Source of the DNA: Syntrophomonas sp. DTU019 | GTDB lineage: Bacteria > Bacillota > Syntrophomonadia > Syntrophomonadales > Syntrophomonadaceae | Assembly: GCA_913757435.1 (NCBI GenBank) | Contig: CAJYDM010000001.1 | Coordinates: 310,001 to 374,000 of the forward strand | Direction: 5' to 3' | Length of the DNA: 64,000 bases | Shown: in pieces, positions 40,734-51,220 of the stretch | Layout: each line of letters opens with the position of its first letter | How positions within the stretch are numbered: the stretch's first letter is position 1 | Notes under the pieces: generated by a model | Seen by the model: the letters and a program-made list of their open reading frames with translations, nothing else | The model's database searches: none | What the model was told of the DNA's origin: nothing | Translations under genes and position numbers: made by a program

Positions 40734-41777
40734 ATGCACCAAAGACTTATTTACATACTTGTAACCGGAGGAGCCGGTTTTATCGGCTCAAACTTCATAC
40801 CGTATTTTTTAGGGAAATATCCCAACTATTATATCATTAACCTGGATAAATTAACCTACGCTGCTAATCTTGATAATCCAGAGAAGGCAGATAACCGTTA
40901 TCAACTGGTAAAAGGTGATATCTGCAACCGGGAGTTGCTGGAATACCTTTTTATGCAATATGACATCCGGGGCGTGATTCACTTTGCTGCCGAGTCACAT
41001 GTAGACAATTCTATTACTGATCCTGGTGTATTTATTAAAACCAATGTAGAAGGCACCTTTACCGTACTGGATGTAGCTCGCAATTATTGGATGGAATCTC
41101 CTGGTAAATATAAAGCCGACTATGAAGGATCACGTTTTCATCATATTTCAACCGATGAAGTCTATGGGAGTCTGGGAGAAATCGGTTTGTTTACAGAGCA
41201 AACTGCTTACGCACCGAATAGCCCTTATAGTGCCAGTAAAGCCGCATCAGATTTAATTGTACGAAGCTATTTTCAAACCTATGGGCTTAATACAGTGATA
41301 AGTAATAGTTCCAATAATTACGGCCCCCGCCAGCATAACGAAAAACTTATCCCCACTATAATTCGCAAAGCCCTTGCGGGAGAGATTATTCCTGTATACG
41401 GAAACGGCATGAACATTCGCGATTGGCTCTATGTTTTGGACCACTGTAAAGCCATCGACAGAGTATATCATCTAGGGCGTGCCGGTGAATCGTACAATAT
41501 CGGTTGCAGAAATGAACATAGTAACTTGCATGTTGTGCAAACCATCTGCGGTCTGCTCGATCAGGTTAAATCCGATAGATTGAAGACCATCGGCATCAAA
41601 AGCTTTGCAGAGCTGATCAGATTTGTCACTGATCGCCCCGGACACGACCATCGATATGCGATAGATGCTTGTAAAATAGAGACCGAACTGGATTGGAAGG
41701 CTGAGGAAAGCTTTACCAGCGGCCTCAAAAAGACAATTGACTGGTATCTGAACAGGGAGACCGAGGCAATTAACTAA
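40734..41777 (+). CDS. rfbB: dTDP-glucose 4,6-dehydratase
   Basis: A 347-residue extended short-chain dehydrogenase that converts dTDP-glucose to dTDP-4-keto-6-deoxyglucose. NAD binding is shown by VTGGAGFIGSNF, substrate handling by HFAAESHVDNSI, the catalytic region by STDEVYGSLGE, and the YxxxK pair by YSASK. RDWLYVLDHCKAIDRV is the later family block. The start ATG at 40734 gives a protein of normal length; a longer upstream frame is unlikely because it lies inside rfbA. rfbC and rfbD (rhamnose genes) are absent, so the keto sugar is probably aminated instead. Confidence 0.94.
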   Translation: MHQRLIYILVTGGAGFIGSNFIPYFLGKYPNYYIINLDKLTYAANLDNPEKADNRYQLVKGDICNRELLEYLFMQYDIRGVIHFAAESHVDNSITDPGVFIKTNVEGTFTVLDVARNYWMESPGKYKADYEGSRFHHISTDEVYGSLGEIGLFTEQTAYAPNSPYSASKAASDLIVRSYFQTYGLNTVISNSSNNYGPRQHNEKLIPTIIRKALAGEIIPVYGNGMNIRDWLYVLDHCKAIDRVYHLGRAGESYNIGCRNEHSNLHVVQTICGLLDQVKSDRLKTIGIKSFAELIRFVTDRPGHDHRYAIDACKIETELDWKAEESFTSGLKKTIDWYLNRETEAIN

Positions 41778-41821
41778 TCATGTTGCACTGGAATCATCGG
41801 AGCAAAAATCAGGGGATTTTT

Positions 41822-42955
41822 ATGAATCTATATTCAGGAAAGAATGCTCTAAGGCATATAAACCGCCGAGGTAAGTTGTCTATTCTAGGGATCAAATTGT
41901 TGCTGAAACAGCTAACTAAGGATATATTCAGCCAGGATACCAGTCTGGGAGAAAAGCTGTGGGCCTATAAACGTGGTTTCTTAAGCATGCGGGTCAAGAC
42001 TTATGGCATAACCGAAGCCAATTACCGTGACCATATTCCGGATTTCGATTACTATAGACTGCATCCTTTAAACGGTCAATACACCACATGGATCGATGAC
42101 AAACTGATAATAAAATATCTCCTGGCCCCCTTTGACCAGTATCTTCCCAGGTATTATTTCCTGCTAAATCGTAATGAATTGGCGAGGATGATGGACTGCC
42201 CGGATGATATTGCCCCTGATGTTGACGGTGTTATTGAGTTGCTCAAAAGAGAAGGTAATCTGGCCGTCAAATTGATTGCAGGATCTTTAGGGAAGGGCTT
42301 TTTCCGTCTGACCTATGAGGATAGTGCTTTTTATGTGAATATGAACCTGGTCACCTTGCCTGAGCTAAGAGATTTAGTGGGCAGGTTAGAAGGATATTTG
42401 ATTACCGAGTATGTGTTGGCCCACCCAACCCTTAAGGCCATTTATGGTGCCACCCCGAATACAGTGCGAGTCCAATTGATAAGGAATTCCGGAAATGAAC
42501 CAGCAACAATAATGGGCAGCTTAATACGATTTGGGACAAAACAAAGCGGTGTATTGGAGACTCCGTCTGCTGGCGGGATTTTTGCAGGAGTCAATCATGA
42601 AAACGGGAACATTTACAGACCTTACTATATATCTAACAATCGCCTTATAAGCATTAAATTTCATCCTGATACCAATGAGGACTTGGAGATAAACCTGCCG
42701 GGATGGCATCATTTGATAAAAACCCTTCAAGACATCTCGGATTATTTACCGCAAATCAGTTATGTCGGTTTCGACATAATAATGACCGATAATTCTTTTA
42801 AGATAATTGAACTTAATTCATTGACTTCACCAACTGTATTATCATATTATTATCCATTCTTACTTGAGGAGAATGCGGCCAGGTATTTCTTTGGTAAGTT
42901 TAAAGCCGCGCCAAAGCTTTTCAAGAGAATATTAAAAGATGCCAAGAATAGATGA
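41822..42955 (+). CDS. sugar-transfer-associated ATP-grasp protein
   Basis: A 377-residue protein of the ATPgrasp_ST type found in polysaccharide loci. LAVKLIAGSLGKGFFRLTY supplies the Lys and Gly-rich ATP-binding strands, and FKIIELNSLTSPTVLSYY supplies the acidic and Asn residues for metal binding. The ATG at 41822 follows AGGGG at 41811-41815. The family is thought to form amide or ester bonds on sugars or lipid-linked glycans. Coming right after rfbB, it may attach an acyl or amino-acid group to a sugar. Substrates are unknown. Confidence 0.75.
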   Translation: MNLYSGKNALRHINRRGKLSILGIKLLLKQLTKDIFSQDTSLGEKLWAYKRGFLSMRVKTYGITEANYRDHIPDFDYYRLHPLNGQYTTWIDDKLIIKYLLAPFDQYLPRYYFLLNRNELARMMDCPDDIAPDVDGVIELLKREGNLAVKLIAGSLGKGFFRLTYEDSAFYVNMNLVTLPELRDLVGRLEGYLITEYVLAHPTLKAIYGATPNTVRVQLIRNSGNEPATIMGSLIRFGTKQSGVLETPSAGGIFAGVNHENGNIYRPYYISNNRLISIKFHPDTNEDLEINLPGWHHLIKTLQDISDYLPQISYVGFDIIMTDNSFKIIELNSLTSPTVLSYYYPFLLEENAARYFFGKFKAAPKLFKRILKDAKNR

Positions 42956-42966
42956 AGGTAGCCTAA

Positions 42967-44166
42967 ATGAAAAGAATACTGTTATTAGGTGGCTCAAACC
43001 AACAGCTAGCGGTTATTAAGCATGTCAGATCACAAGGTTATCACACGGTATTATGTGATTATCTGCCAGACAATCCCGGGCAGTATTATGCAGACAGGTT
43101 TTATTGTGTAAGCACTACAAATCAAGAAGCCGTACTCGAAGTTGCTCAAAAGGAACATATAGATGGCGTAGTTGCTTACGCTTCAGATCCGGCTGCACTT
43201 ACTGCCGCTTATGTCTCAGAACAAATGGGCTTACCAGCTCATCCTTATAAGTCTATCGAAATACTCACCAATAAGGAGAAATTCAGGGCCTTTTTGAGGG
43301 AGCATGACTTTTGTTCACCAATAGCTAAAGGATACCAAACCATTGAAGATGCCAAAGCCGATTTGGCTAATTATCGATTTCCCGTGATCATCAAACCGGT
43401 CGACTCGTCGGGGAGCAAAGGCGTAAGCCTGCTTAACGATACCAAGGATTTGGAATCGACAGTCAATTCCGCGCTTTCCTTTTCCAGGTCGAAGCGCTTT
43501 ATTATCGAGGAATACGTTGAAAAGACGGGTTATCAAGTGGCTGGCGATGGTTTTTCCATTGAAGGGCAGCTGGTATTTCGCTGTTTTGCCAATGACCATT
43601 TCAATGGCGGCCTGGTTCCAATGGCAGCTAGCATTCCCTGCCAACATCCCCGGCACATTCAAGACAAAATCCACCGGGAAATCCAGCGACTGTTAACTTT
43701 GCTGGATATGAAAACCGGTGCCTACAATTTTGATATCCGTGTCGGCCAAGATGAAAAGGTATATCTAATGGAGATCGGGCCCAGGAATGGTGGTAATTAT
43801 ATCCCCCAGGTGACCAAGTATGCAACTGGTATCGATATGGTTGAATATACCGTAAAAGCCGCTTTAGGAGAAGACTGCACCACTGTCAAAATGGCTGAAC
43901 CTGACGGATGCTGGAGCTATTATGCAATCCACAGCAACAAAAGCGGCATCCTGAAAGACATATGGATAAAAGAAGAAATTAAAAAGGATCACATCGTCGA
44001 AGCTTATATACATAGCAAAATCGGCGATCACGTCCCCGCTTTTACAGATTCCAGAGCAGCCATCGGAATTTTGATTATGAGATTTGCAGCGGTTGACCAA
44101 ATGTTAGATATGTTGGACCACCCGGACGATTGGATCCGGGTAACCATTGAGGATGATCGCACGTGA
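42967..44166 (+). CDS. ATP-grasp ligase, first CPSase-like copy
   Basis: A 399-residue ATP-grasp enzyme. The N-terminal pre-ATP-grasp Rossmann-like domain starts KRILLLGGSNQQLAVIKH, the central lobe has FPVIIKPVDSSGSKGVSLL, and the metal-binding motif is EIGPRNGGNYIPQ. This is the ATP-dependent carboxylate-amine ligase layout. The following gene overlaps its stop by 4 bp. Together with the ATPgrasp_ST gene and a third ATP-grasp gene 1 kb downstream, it suggests several amide-forming steps in building the surface glycan. The acceptor and donor are not known. Confidence 0.85.
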   Translation: MKRILLLGGSNQQLAVIKHVRSQGYHTVLCDYLPDNPGQYYADRFYCVSTTNQEAVLEVAQKEHIDGVVAYASDPAALTAAYVSEQMGLPAHPYKSIEILTNKEKFRAFLREHDFCSPIAKGYQTIEDAKADLANYRFPVIIKPVDSSGSKGVSLLNDTKDLESTVNSALSFSRSKRFIIEEYVEKTGYQVAGDGFSIEGQLVFRCFANDHFNGGLVPMAASIPCQHPRHIQDKIHREIQRLLTLLDMKTGAYNFDIRVGQDEKVYLMEIGPRNGGNYIPQVTKYATGIDMVEYTVKAALGEDCTTVKMAEPDGCWSYYAIHSNKSGILKDIWIKEEIKKDHIVEAYIHSKIGDHVPAFTDSRAAIGILIMRFAAVDQMLDMLDHPDDWIRVTIEDDRT

Positions 44167-45140
44167 GGGAAATTGGGGGTTATTTAGGATTAGAAGCCAT
44201 CCATGGCAGCGAATACTATGGCGATCTGATCGCCCTTAATACAGGCAGAAATGCTCTTTTGTATTTACTGCGGGCTAAACAGATCAAAAAGCTATACTTA
44301 CCGTTTTATCTATGTAACTCGGTAAGCCAATTATGTATAAACCATAATTATGAAATCGAATATTACGGTATTGATGATCATTTTATGCCTAGATTTAATA
44401 AGCTCCTTACAGATAACGAATACCTGTACGTAGTGAACTATTTCGGGCAATTGACGGCGGAGAGGATTCTTGGTCTAAAAGAGCAGTTTATTAGAATCAT
44501 TGTGGATAATTCCCAGGCCTTTTTTCAAAGGCCCTTGCCAGGAATCGATACTATATATTCCTGCCGGAAGTTTTTCGGGGTGCCAGACGGTGCGTACCTG
44601 GCAACTGAGGTTTCGTTATCAGATAACCTGGAAGTTGATGTCTCCTATAAAAGGATGTCGCATATTTTAGGGCGTTATGAAGGGGCGGCGGCAGACTTCT
44701 ACGAGCAGTTTCGGCAGAATGAAGAGTCTTTAAAGACGGAGCCTTTGAGAATCATGTCCAAATTGACTCGCAATCTGTTAAGGGCGATTGATTATGAACA
44801 GGTGTGTCGCATCCGCAATGAAAACTATGCCTTTTTGGACAGTAAGTTGCGGCGACTAAATAAGCTGAAACCGATTTACCCGGAGGGACCCTTTGCGTAT
44901 CCGTTTTATGTTAAGAATGGTTCTGCAATCAGAAAAGGACTGGCCGATAAAAAGATTTATATCCCTTTGCTTTGGCCCAGTGTGCTCACCAACATACCAG
45001 TCGGAAGCATTGAATATGACTTTACCACTAATATCCTGCCCCTCCCTTGTGATCAAAGGTATAATCTTGAGGATATGAAACATATGTTGACCTGCATTGA
45101 AAAAGCTGTCCCAGGAAAGGGAGATAGGGATTGGATTTAA
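44163..45140 (+). CDS. atypical DegT/DnrJ-like PLP enzyme
   Basis: A 325-residue protein with a fold-type I PLP pattern. D115 in IIVDNSQAFFQ matches the pyridine-nitrogen aspartate, and K136 in YSCRKFFGVPDGAYLAT is in the position of the Schiff-base lysine. Other DegT hallmarks, such as the usual substrate loop, are weak, and it is shorter than typical sugar aminotransferases. The start is a GTG overlapping the previous stop. It is sandwiched between two ATP-grasp genes and may supply the amine or amino-acid donor used by them. It is distinct from the canonical DegT gene 3 kb downstream. Confidence 0.7.
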   Translation: MREIGGYLGLEAIHGSEYYGDLIALNTGRNALLYLLRAKQIKKLYLPFYLCNSVSQLCINHNYEIEYYGIDDHFMPRFNKLLTDNEYLYVVNYFGQLTAERILGLKEQFIRIIVDNSQAFFQRPLPGIDTIYSCRKFFGVPDGAYLATEVSLSDNLEVDVSYKRMSHILGRYEGAAADFYEQFRQNEESLKTEPLRIMSKLTRNLLRAIDYEQVCRIRNENYAFLDSKLRRLNKLKPIYPEGPFAYPFYVKNGSAIRKGLADKKIYIPLLWPSVLTNIPVGSIEYDFTTNILPLPCDQRYNLEDMKHMLTCIEKAVPGKGDRDWI

Positions 45141-46414
45141 GAGGCAAAAAACTACTGGTACTGGGGGGAACCAGGCTATCGGGTGAGATAATCAAACAAG
45201 CCAGGCAGCAAGGAGTCTGTGTTCTAGTGACTGATTATCTGGAGGATTCCCCCGGGAAAAAGATCGCCGATAAAAGTTTTATGGTTAGTACTACCGATGT
45301 TGGGGCAGTGGTAAAACTGCTGAAAGAAGAGCAGATCGATGGTATGATAACCGGATTCATTGATTCGATGTTACCATACTATCAGGAGATTTGCGAAAAG
45401 GCTGGGATCCCCTGTTATGGCACCAAAAAGCAATTTGAGTTGGCAACTAACAAAATCCAATTTAAAGAACTGTGTCAAGCCTTTGACATACCGACCGTTA
45501 AGGGCTATCGACTTCCATACCCGTTTGATTTGCACAGCCTGACCCAGTTAAGTTATCCGGTCTTGACCAAGCCTGCCGATAATAGCGGAGGAAGAGGTAT
45601 ATATATTTGCAAAGACGCGGATGAGCTGCTAATAAACCTGGAAAAATCCTTGTTATTCTCGCCTCGCAAAAAAGTACTGGTTGAAGAATATATGGACTGT
45701 AAAGAAGCAACCGCTTTTTATATCATTCAAGATGGTGTAGTCTGTCTCAGTTCAATGGCAGACAGACATGTTAAAAAAGTGCAAGAGGATACTATCCCCT
45801 TGCCGGTTGCCTATACTTTTCCCTCTAAACATCTGAAGCGGTATCAAGAAACACTCGACCCGATAGTGGTTAAGATGTTTGAGTCGATTGGAATGCGCAA
45901 TGGAGTAGTTTTTATACAGATGTTTGTGGGGGATGACAAATTTACCTTTTATGAAATGGGATATCGCCTGACTGGATCTTTGGAATATAAAATTATCTCC
46001 GCATTGAATGGCATTGATCCTCTGCAGATGATGATACATTTCGCTTTAACCGGATCAATGCATGATAAACCTATCAAACCCTTACTGAACCCGAACTATA
46101 AAGAATGGGGATGTAATCTCACCTTTTTATCGAAGCCGGGGACAATTGGAAAGATAATCGGTATAAACAGAATAAAAGCCTTAAAAGCAGTAATAGATGT
46201 GGTGCCGGCTTATGACGAAGGGGATACCATCCCGCTGTCAGCCCGGGGCACACTGAAGCAGGTGATCCTCAGAGTGTTTGCATCAGCGGAAAACCGGGAA
46301 AAGCTGGTTGATATCATGGATGAAATAAATCGATCTTTCCAGGTATTTTCGGAAGACGGGGAAAATATGCTTCTGGATGGGTTTGATACCAAGGAATTTT
46401 TAAATATATCTTAA
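45131..46414 (+). CDS. ATP-grasp ligase, second CPSase-like copy
   Basis: A 427-residue ATP-grasp protein. The N-terminal domain starts KKLLVLGGTRLSGEIIKQ, the ATP lobe has YPVLTKPADNSGGRGIYIC, and the metal loop is FYEMGYRLTGSLEY. It is homologous to the ATP-grasp gene encoded 1 kb earlier but clearly diverged. The TTG start at 45131 follows AAAGGGAG inside the end of the PLP gene. As part of the same transcript it may carry out a second ligation on the amino sugar or peptide branch. Confidence 0.85.
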   Translation: MDLRGKKLLVLGGTRLSGEIIKQARQQGVCVLVTDYLEDSPGKKIADKSFMVSTTDVGAVVKLLKEEQIDGMITGFIDSMLPYYQEICEKAGIPCYGTKKQFELATNKIQFKELCQAFDIPTVKGYRLPYPFDLHSLTQLSYPVLTKPADNSGGRGIYICKDADELLINLEKSLLFSPRKKVLVEEYMDCKEATAFYIIQDGVVCLSSMADRHVKKVQEDTIPLPVAYTFPSKHLKRYQETLDPIVVKMFESIGMRNGVVFIQMFVGDDKFTFYEMGYRLTGSLEYKIISALNGIDPLQMMIHFALTGSMHDKPIKPLLNPNYKEWGCNLTFLSKPGTIGKIIGINRIKALKAVIDVVPAYDEGDTIPLSARGTLKQVILRVFASAENREKLVDIMDEINRSFQVFSEDGENMLLDGFDTKEFLNIS

Positions 46415-46432
46415 GGTCGGTATTTATACACT

Positions 46433-47383
46433 ATGCGCAAAGAAATTAGCAAGTCTGTTTTGATCACTGGTGCCGGGGGGTTCCTGGGTGGAGCTTTAAT
46501 AGAGCAAATGTGCCGGCAAACCAATTATTCTATAATGGCCTTAACTTCAAAGCAAGAGAAACTTGTATCGCTTTATGGCAACAGAGTGCAATGCTTTGAT
46601 TGGGGTGATTTTAGAAACCAAAAACTGCCTTGGCACAAGTTTGATACTATCATCCATTGTGCATTTGCACGAAAAAACAGATCAGATCAGGATATAGCCC
46701 AAAGCCTCGACTATACCAATGAGTTGTTCGTCAATGCTGCAAAAAATAAGGTGCCAAACATAATAAATATTTCGTCTCAAGGAGTATATGGCCAGGCCTG
46801 CAAACCATTGTGGAAAGAAGATACGCCTGTTGCTCCCAGGAATACCTATAGCCTGGCTAAATATTCAACTGAGATTTTATTGAGAAATGCCAAACACCTT
46901 AGTGGTGGCACAACAAATATTACCAATCTGCGTTTAGCCAGTATAACCGGGGGAAAAGCCAACCTCCGGCCGGAACTGGTGTCTATACTGGTAGTTAAGG
47001 CATTAATGGCTGAAGATATCATTATCATGGGCGGGAAACAGGTGGTCTCCTATATTGATATTAATGACGCAGTCGACGGAATTCTGGCCTTATTGTGGTC
47101 TGATCCGGCAAGGTGGAAGCAGGTATATAACCTGGGAAGCAATCAGCAAAACAGTATCGTGCAAATAGCCAGCATTGTATTAGATACAGCAAAAGACTAC
47201 GTAGATAAACCAATCAAATTAATAATACAGCCTGCCGATACCGAGTTAATGGTGGGAATGGATTCAAGTTTATTTTTTGAAGATACCGGATGGACACCCC
47301 GATATAACATAAGGGATACCATAGCGTCCCTATTCAGCTACTTTACTAGGGAATCCAATATAAGAGAATGGAAAATGAGTTGA
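46433..47383 (+). CDS. NAD-dependent sugar epimerase/dehydratase
   Basis: A 316-residue extended short-chain dehydrogenase with VLITGAGGFLGGALIEQ for NAD binding, the strand INISSQGVYG and the YxxxK pair in YSLAKYSTE. The late block WKQVYNLGSNQ is normal. It could epimerise or reduce a nucleotide sugar from the dTDP pathway, for example to give a different configuration before or after amination. The exact substrate cannot be read. Confidence 0.85.
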   Translation: MRKEISKSVLITGAGGFLGGALIEQMCRQTNYSIMALTSKQEKLVSLYGNRVQCFDWGDFRNQKLPWHKFDTIIHCAFARKNRSDQDIAQSLDYTNELFVNAAKNKVPNIINISSQGVYGQACKPLWKEDTPVAPRNTYSLAKYSTEILLRNAKHLSGGTTNITNLRLASITGGKANLRPELVSILVVKALMAEDIIIMGGKQVVSYIDINDAVDGILALLWSDPARWKQVYNLGSNQQNSIVQIASIVLDTAKDYVDKPIKLIIQPADTELMVGMDSSLFFEDTGWTPRYNIRDTIASLFSYFTRESNIREWKMS

Positions 47384-47465
47384 CATGCGCGTGTGTTCGA
47401 AGGGTTTAGGATCGAGGATAATCCGTAATATGATCGGCTTCTAGTAAAATACGAAAGGCAAACCA

Positions 47466-48572
47466 ATGCATAAATATCAGCATGCTTGTATTCCAGTGAC
47501 AAAAACTGCCCTCCCCCCGATCCAGAAATATATACATTATATCGAGGGTATCTGGGAGCGGGGACAATTGACCAACAACGGCCCCCTGGTCAGGGAACTG
47601 GAGGGCGAGCTTCAATCATACCTGGGGGTCAGGCATTGCCTTTTGGTGGGCAGCGGGACTCAAGCCTTGCAGATTGCCATCAAAGCATTGCAGTTAAAAG
47701 GAGAGATCATAACCACTCCTTTCTCTTTTGTAGCTACCAGCTCGGCAATTGCGTGGGAAGGATGCCAGCCGATATTCGCGGACATCGACCCCCGCAGCCT
47801 ATGCATAAATCCGGCTAAAATTGAGGCATTGATAACACCTTCCACCAGTGCTATCCTGGCGACTCATATTTATGGCATCCCTTGTGAGGTGCAGCAAATA
47901 CAGGAAATAGCCGATAAACATCGATTAAAAGTGATCTACGATGGCGCTCATGCCTTTGGGGTCAGCTATAAAAAGCGACCTCTCCTGATTGCTGGAGATG
48001 TTTCGACCCTCAGCTTTCACGCCACTAAACTCTTCTATACTGGAGAAGGCGGAGCGGTTATCTGTAATGACGATGAGTTGGCGGCAAAGATGAAAAGGAT
48101 GCGTGACTTTGGCATAAATGGACCGGAAGCATTTTTTGATGAAGTAGGCATAAACGCTAAGATGTCAGAATTCCATGCTGCACTCGGTTTATGTGTACTG
48201 CCAACTGTGGGCCAGGCCATTGCCAGGAGACAATACATATGCTCTCAATACGACCATCACCTGGCGAATTGTGGTTTGACTCGCCCTCTGATACCTCCGG
48301 AAACAAATTATAATTATGCCTATTACCCGGTGTTGTTTAACAATGAAGCCAGCCTGAAAAAGGCCCAAAAGGCGCTCAATAATAACAACATATTTCCGCG
48401 TCGTTACTTTTATCCTCTGTTAAACAGGCTCCCTTATGTGAATTCATCCGAGCTGCCGGTGGCAGAAGACGTGGCGGGCAGAGTATTATGCCTTCCCCTA
48501 TATGCGGAACTTGAAAGCAATGATGTAGAGTACATATCGGATTTGATCAAACAATCAATTGCGTCTAAATAA
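47466..48572 (+). CDS. DegT/DnrJ/EryC1 sugar aminotransferase
   Basis: A 368-residue PLP aminotransferase. It has the family blocks LTNNGPLVRELEGELQSYLG, GSGTQALQIAIKAL, ATHIYGIPC, D159 in IYDGAHAFG and the Schiff-base lysine K188 in SFHATKLF, followed by GEGGAV. It would aminate the 4-keto group of dTDP-4-keto-6-deoxyglucose made by RfbA/RfbB, giving a Qui4N- or Fuc4N-type sugar. The ATG at 47466 follows a GAAAGG site. No acetyltransferase gene is next to it, which leaves the ATP-grasp enzymes as candidates for N-acylation. Confidence 0.92.
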   Translation: MHKYQHACIPVTKTALPPIQKYIHYIEGIWERGQLTNNGPLVRELEGELQSYLGVRHCLLVGSGTQALQIAIKALQLKGEIITTPFSFVATSSAIAWEGCQPIFADIDPRSLCINPAKIEALITPSTSAILATHIYGIPCEVQQIQEIADKHRLKVIYDGAHAFGVSYKKRPLLIAGDVSTLSFHATKLFYTGEGGAVICNDDELAAKMKRMRDFGINGPEAFFDEVGINAKMSEFHAALGLCVLPTVGQAIARRQYICSQYDHHLANCGLTRPLIPPETNYNYAYYPVLFNNEASLKKAQKALNNNNIFPRRYFYPLLNRLPYVNSSELPVAEDVAGRVLCLPLYAELESNDVEYISDLIKQSIASK

Positions 48573-48607
48573 CAAGAGTACCAGTCCTTAAATGCGGAGG
48601 GTTTTAA

Positions 48608-49582
48608 TTGGCCATTCTTGTCAGCATTACTTGCGTTACGTATAACCATGAAAAATATATTGCTGAAGCACTAGAGGGTTTTTTGATGCAGAAGACGGAT
48701 TTTCAATATGAAATACTGATCTATGATGATGCCTCAACCGATAATACCGCAAATATCATCAGATCATATAAAAGCCGATTTCCTGATATTATCAAGCCAA
48801 TATACCAAACCGAAAACCAGTATGCCAAGAAGCTTAAGAATAACACCACTTTTAATCTGCCCCGTGCGCAGGGTAAGTATATAGCTTTATGCGAAGGGGA
48901 TGATTATTGGACTGATCCTTTGAAACTGCAGAAGCAAGCTGACTACATGGAAGAGCATCCTGATTGCAGTATGTGCTTTCATGCAGTCCAGGTTGTTAAA
49001 CATGATGGCAAGCCAACCGGCAGAATAATAGCGCCATATAAAAACAACTGCATTGTGCCGATCGAAGACCTGATCACTGGAGGTGGCTTTCTTGGCACCA
49101 ACTCACTCTTTTTCCCTAAAAAATGTATGCAATCACCTCCTGAATTCTATTGGCGTGCCCCTGTTGGAGATGTTCCCTTGACACTCTATCTGGCCAGTCA
49201 AGGGTCGGTTTATTATCTTAACGATGTAATGTCATCTTACCGTACTGGTGTTGAAGGATCATGGACAAGCCGAATTTCAGCTTCGAACCAGAAAAAAAGG
49301 GAATTCAGACTGGCAATGATGGAAATGATAAATGAATTTGATAGATATACCAATTATCGCTATACCGAAAGTGTAAAAACACGCCAGGCCGAAAACGAAT
49401 TATTGCTTCTGCTTACCGAAGGAAATATTGCCAGGCTGAAGGAACCTAAATACCGGAAGTATTATGAGCAACTTGGGCTATATGTGGTGGCTTTGATTCT
49501 TTTATATAAATACTTTCCAGGGCTCTACGAAAAGTTGCGTATATTCAGAAAGCACATAGTATCAAAAATGGCAGTTAAGTAA
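48608..49582 (+). CDS. family 2 glycosyltransferase
   Basis: A 324-residue GT2 enzyme. The GT-A fold begins with VSITCVTYNHEKYIAEALEG, the nucleotide-binding DxD-like region is ILIYDDASTDNT, and the acceptor part has CEGDDYWTDPLKLQKQADYM. A short C-terminal hydrophobic region is present. The TTG start at 48608 follows TGCGGAGGG. It would add one sugar during assembly of the lipid-linked repeat unit. The sugar is not known. Confidence 0.9.
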   Translation: MAILVSITCVTYNHEKYIAEALEGFLMQKTDFQYEILIYDDASTDNTANIIRSYKSRFPDIIKPIYQTENQYAKKLKNNTTFNLPRAQGKYIALCEGDDYWTDPLKLQKQADYMEEHPDCSMCFHAVQVVKHDGKPTGRIIAPYKNNCIVPIEDLITGGGFLGTNSLFFPKKCMQSPPEFYWRAPVGDVPLTLYLASQGSVYYLNDVMSSYRTGVEGSWTSRISASNQKKREFRLAMMEMINEFDRYTNYRYTESVKTRQAENELLLLLTEGNIARLKEPKYRKYYEQLGLYVVALILLYKYFPGLYEKLRIFRKHIVSKMAVK

Positions 49583-49681
49583 TATATCGCGAGAGGGCAA
49601 GCCGCCAGTACAGGGCGGATACCAAGTGGCAAGACTTGTGGCGTTAGAGAACATAGCAAGTTTGTAGGGTGAGGGAGAACA

Positions 49682-51205
49682 ATGAATCATGCTTTAGACA
49701 AAATCGAGACCGATTTCGATACTGCTCGTCAAAACGCTCCCAGGACGAAACCGGCCATCGGGACCAACCGGCCCTGGCTTAAGACTCTGGCTGTGTTTGG
49801 CATGTTAATAACAGATATAGCAACCCTGCTCCTGATATTTTGGATCAGCCTGCAGATAAGACTGTACATACTGCCAAGGTTTGCTGATATCTTCCCCGCG
49901 CAGATCCCCCCGGATCTATCCGCCAAGGTTTGGTGGGTGATACTGATAACAATAATATGCATTGCCTATGAGAAGCTGTATACCCGAAGACTTACCTTCT
50001 GGAGGGAAACAAAAAGGCTGATAGCGGCAGTTTCGCTGGCATTTCTGTTGATGCTGGCGGCGGTTTCGTTGACCAAGATGGGTGGAGAAGTTTCCCGAAC
50101 AGTAGTGGTTACTGCGTATGGGCTCAGTTTGATAATATTGCCTATAAGCAGATACGCTGCAAAAACGTTGTTAGCGCGGCTTAAGATATGGCATGAACCG
50201 GTAATTATCATAGGTTCAGATCCAGTTGGCCGAGAAGTGGCCCAGGCTTTGATCAAGGACCGGTATGTGGGTTATGCCCTGGTGGGATTTGTCGATAACA
50301 ACGGTCAACATGCTCCGGTGATGGTTAACGGGCGGGAAATACCACTATTGGGACAGGTGCAGGATATAGCGCAAATACTACACCAAACCAGGGTTAAAAC
50401 CGCCATAATTGCTATACCCCACTTGCCAGGAGGCGAACTTGTCAAACTGAATAACAGTTTGCAGCCCTATTTGCGTTCGATCCTAATTGTCCCCGACCTT
50501 TTGGGCATCCCGGTAATAGGCGGAGAAGTTGATTATTTCTTTGATGAACAGATCCTGGCGTTTCGCACCCGCAATAACCTGGCCAGCCGCATCAATATTA
50601 TCGCCAAACGTTTATTTGACATATCCGTGGGCTCCATAATGCTCCTAGTCATGCTGCCGTTAATAATCGGTCTGGCTCTGGCAGTGCGGCTGGATTCAAA
50701 GGGAACCGCACTGTATATGGGACGACGGATCGGCAGACATGGACGAGAATTCAGGTGCTATAAATTCAGAACCATGTTTATGAATAATGATGAGATATTA
50801 GAGGAATTCTTGCATGACAATCCTGAAGCGTTGGAGGAGTGGCAAGTATATGCCAAAATCAAAGGGGATGATCCCCGGGTAACCAGAGTCGGCAAATGGT
50901 TGCGGAAGTTCAGTCTGGACGAACTTCCGCAACTAATAAATGTGCTCAAGGGTGAAATGAGTCTGGTCGGCGCTCGTCCCTATTTGCCCCGCGAAAAGGA
51001 AAACATGGGCGTGTATGTTGATACTATTCTGCTGGCGAATCCGGGCATTACCGGTTTATGGCAGGTAAGCGGCCGAAATGAAATTGATTTTGCCGGCAGA
51101 CTAAAAATGGAAGCGTGGTATGTCCGCAATTGGTCGATGTGGCTGGATATTTCCTTGTTATTTCGAACCGTAGGCGTGGTCTTAAGCAGAAAAGGGGCCT
51201 ACTAG
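49682..51205 (+). CDS. WbaP-like polyprenyl-phosphate hexose-1-phosphate transferase
   Basis: A 507-residue initiating sugar transferase. The N-terminal half has about four hydrophobic helices and a CoA-binding-like Rossmann region ([18 protein letters not shown]). The C-terminal catalytic domain begins at [14 protein letters not shown] and includes [44 protein letters not shown] and [14 protein letters not shown]. It transfers hexose-1-phosphate to undecaprenyl phosphate, the first membrane step of the exopolysaccharide. The region 49583-49681 before it holds small hairpins but no known RNA. Confidence 0.93.
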   Translation: MNHALDKIETDFDTARQNAPRTKPAIGTNRPWLKTLAVFGMLITDIATLLLIFWISLQIRLYILPRFADIFPAQIPPDLSAKVWWVILITIICIAYEKLYTRRLTFWRETKRLIAAVSLAFLLMLAAVSLTKMGGEVSRTVVVTAYGLSLIILPISRYAAKTLLARLKIWHEPVIIIGSDPVGREVAQALIKDRYVGYALVGFVDNNGQHAPVMVNGREIPLLGQVQDIAQILHQTRVKTAIIAIPHLPGGELVKLNNSLQPYLRSILIVPDLLGIPVIGGEVDYFFDEQILAFRTRNNLASRINIIAKRLFDISVGSIMLLVMLPLIIGLALAVRLDSKGTALYMGRRIGRHGREFRCYKFRTMFMNNDEILEEFLHDNPEALEEWQVYAKIKGDDPRVTRVGKWLRKFSLDELPQLINVLKGEMSLVGARPYLPREKENMGVYVDTILLANPGITGLWQVSGRNEIDFAGRLKMEAWYVRNWSMWLDISLLFRTVGVVLSRKGAY

Positions 51206-51220
51206 CAAGGAGCAGTCTTT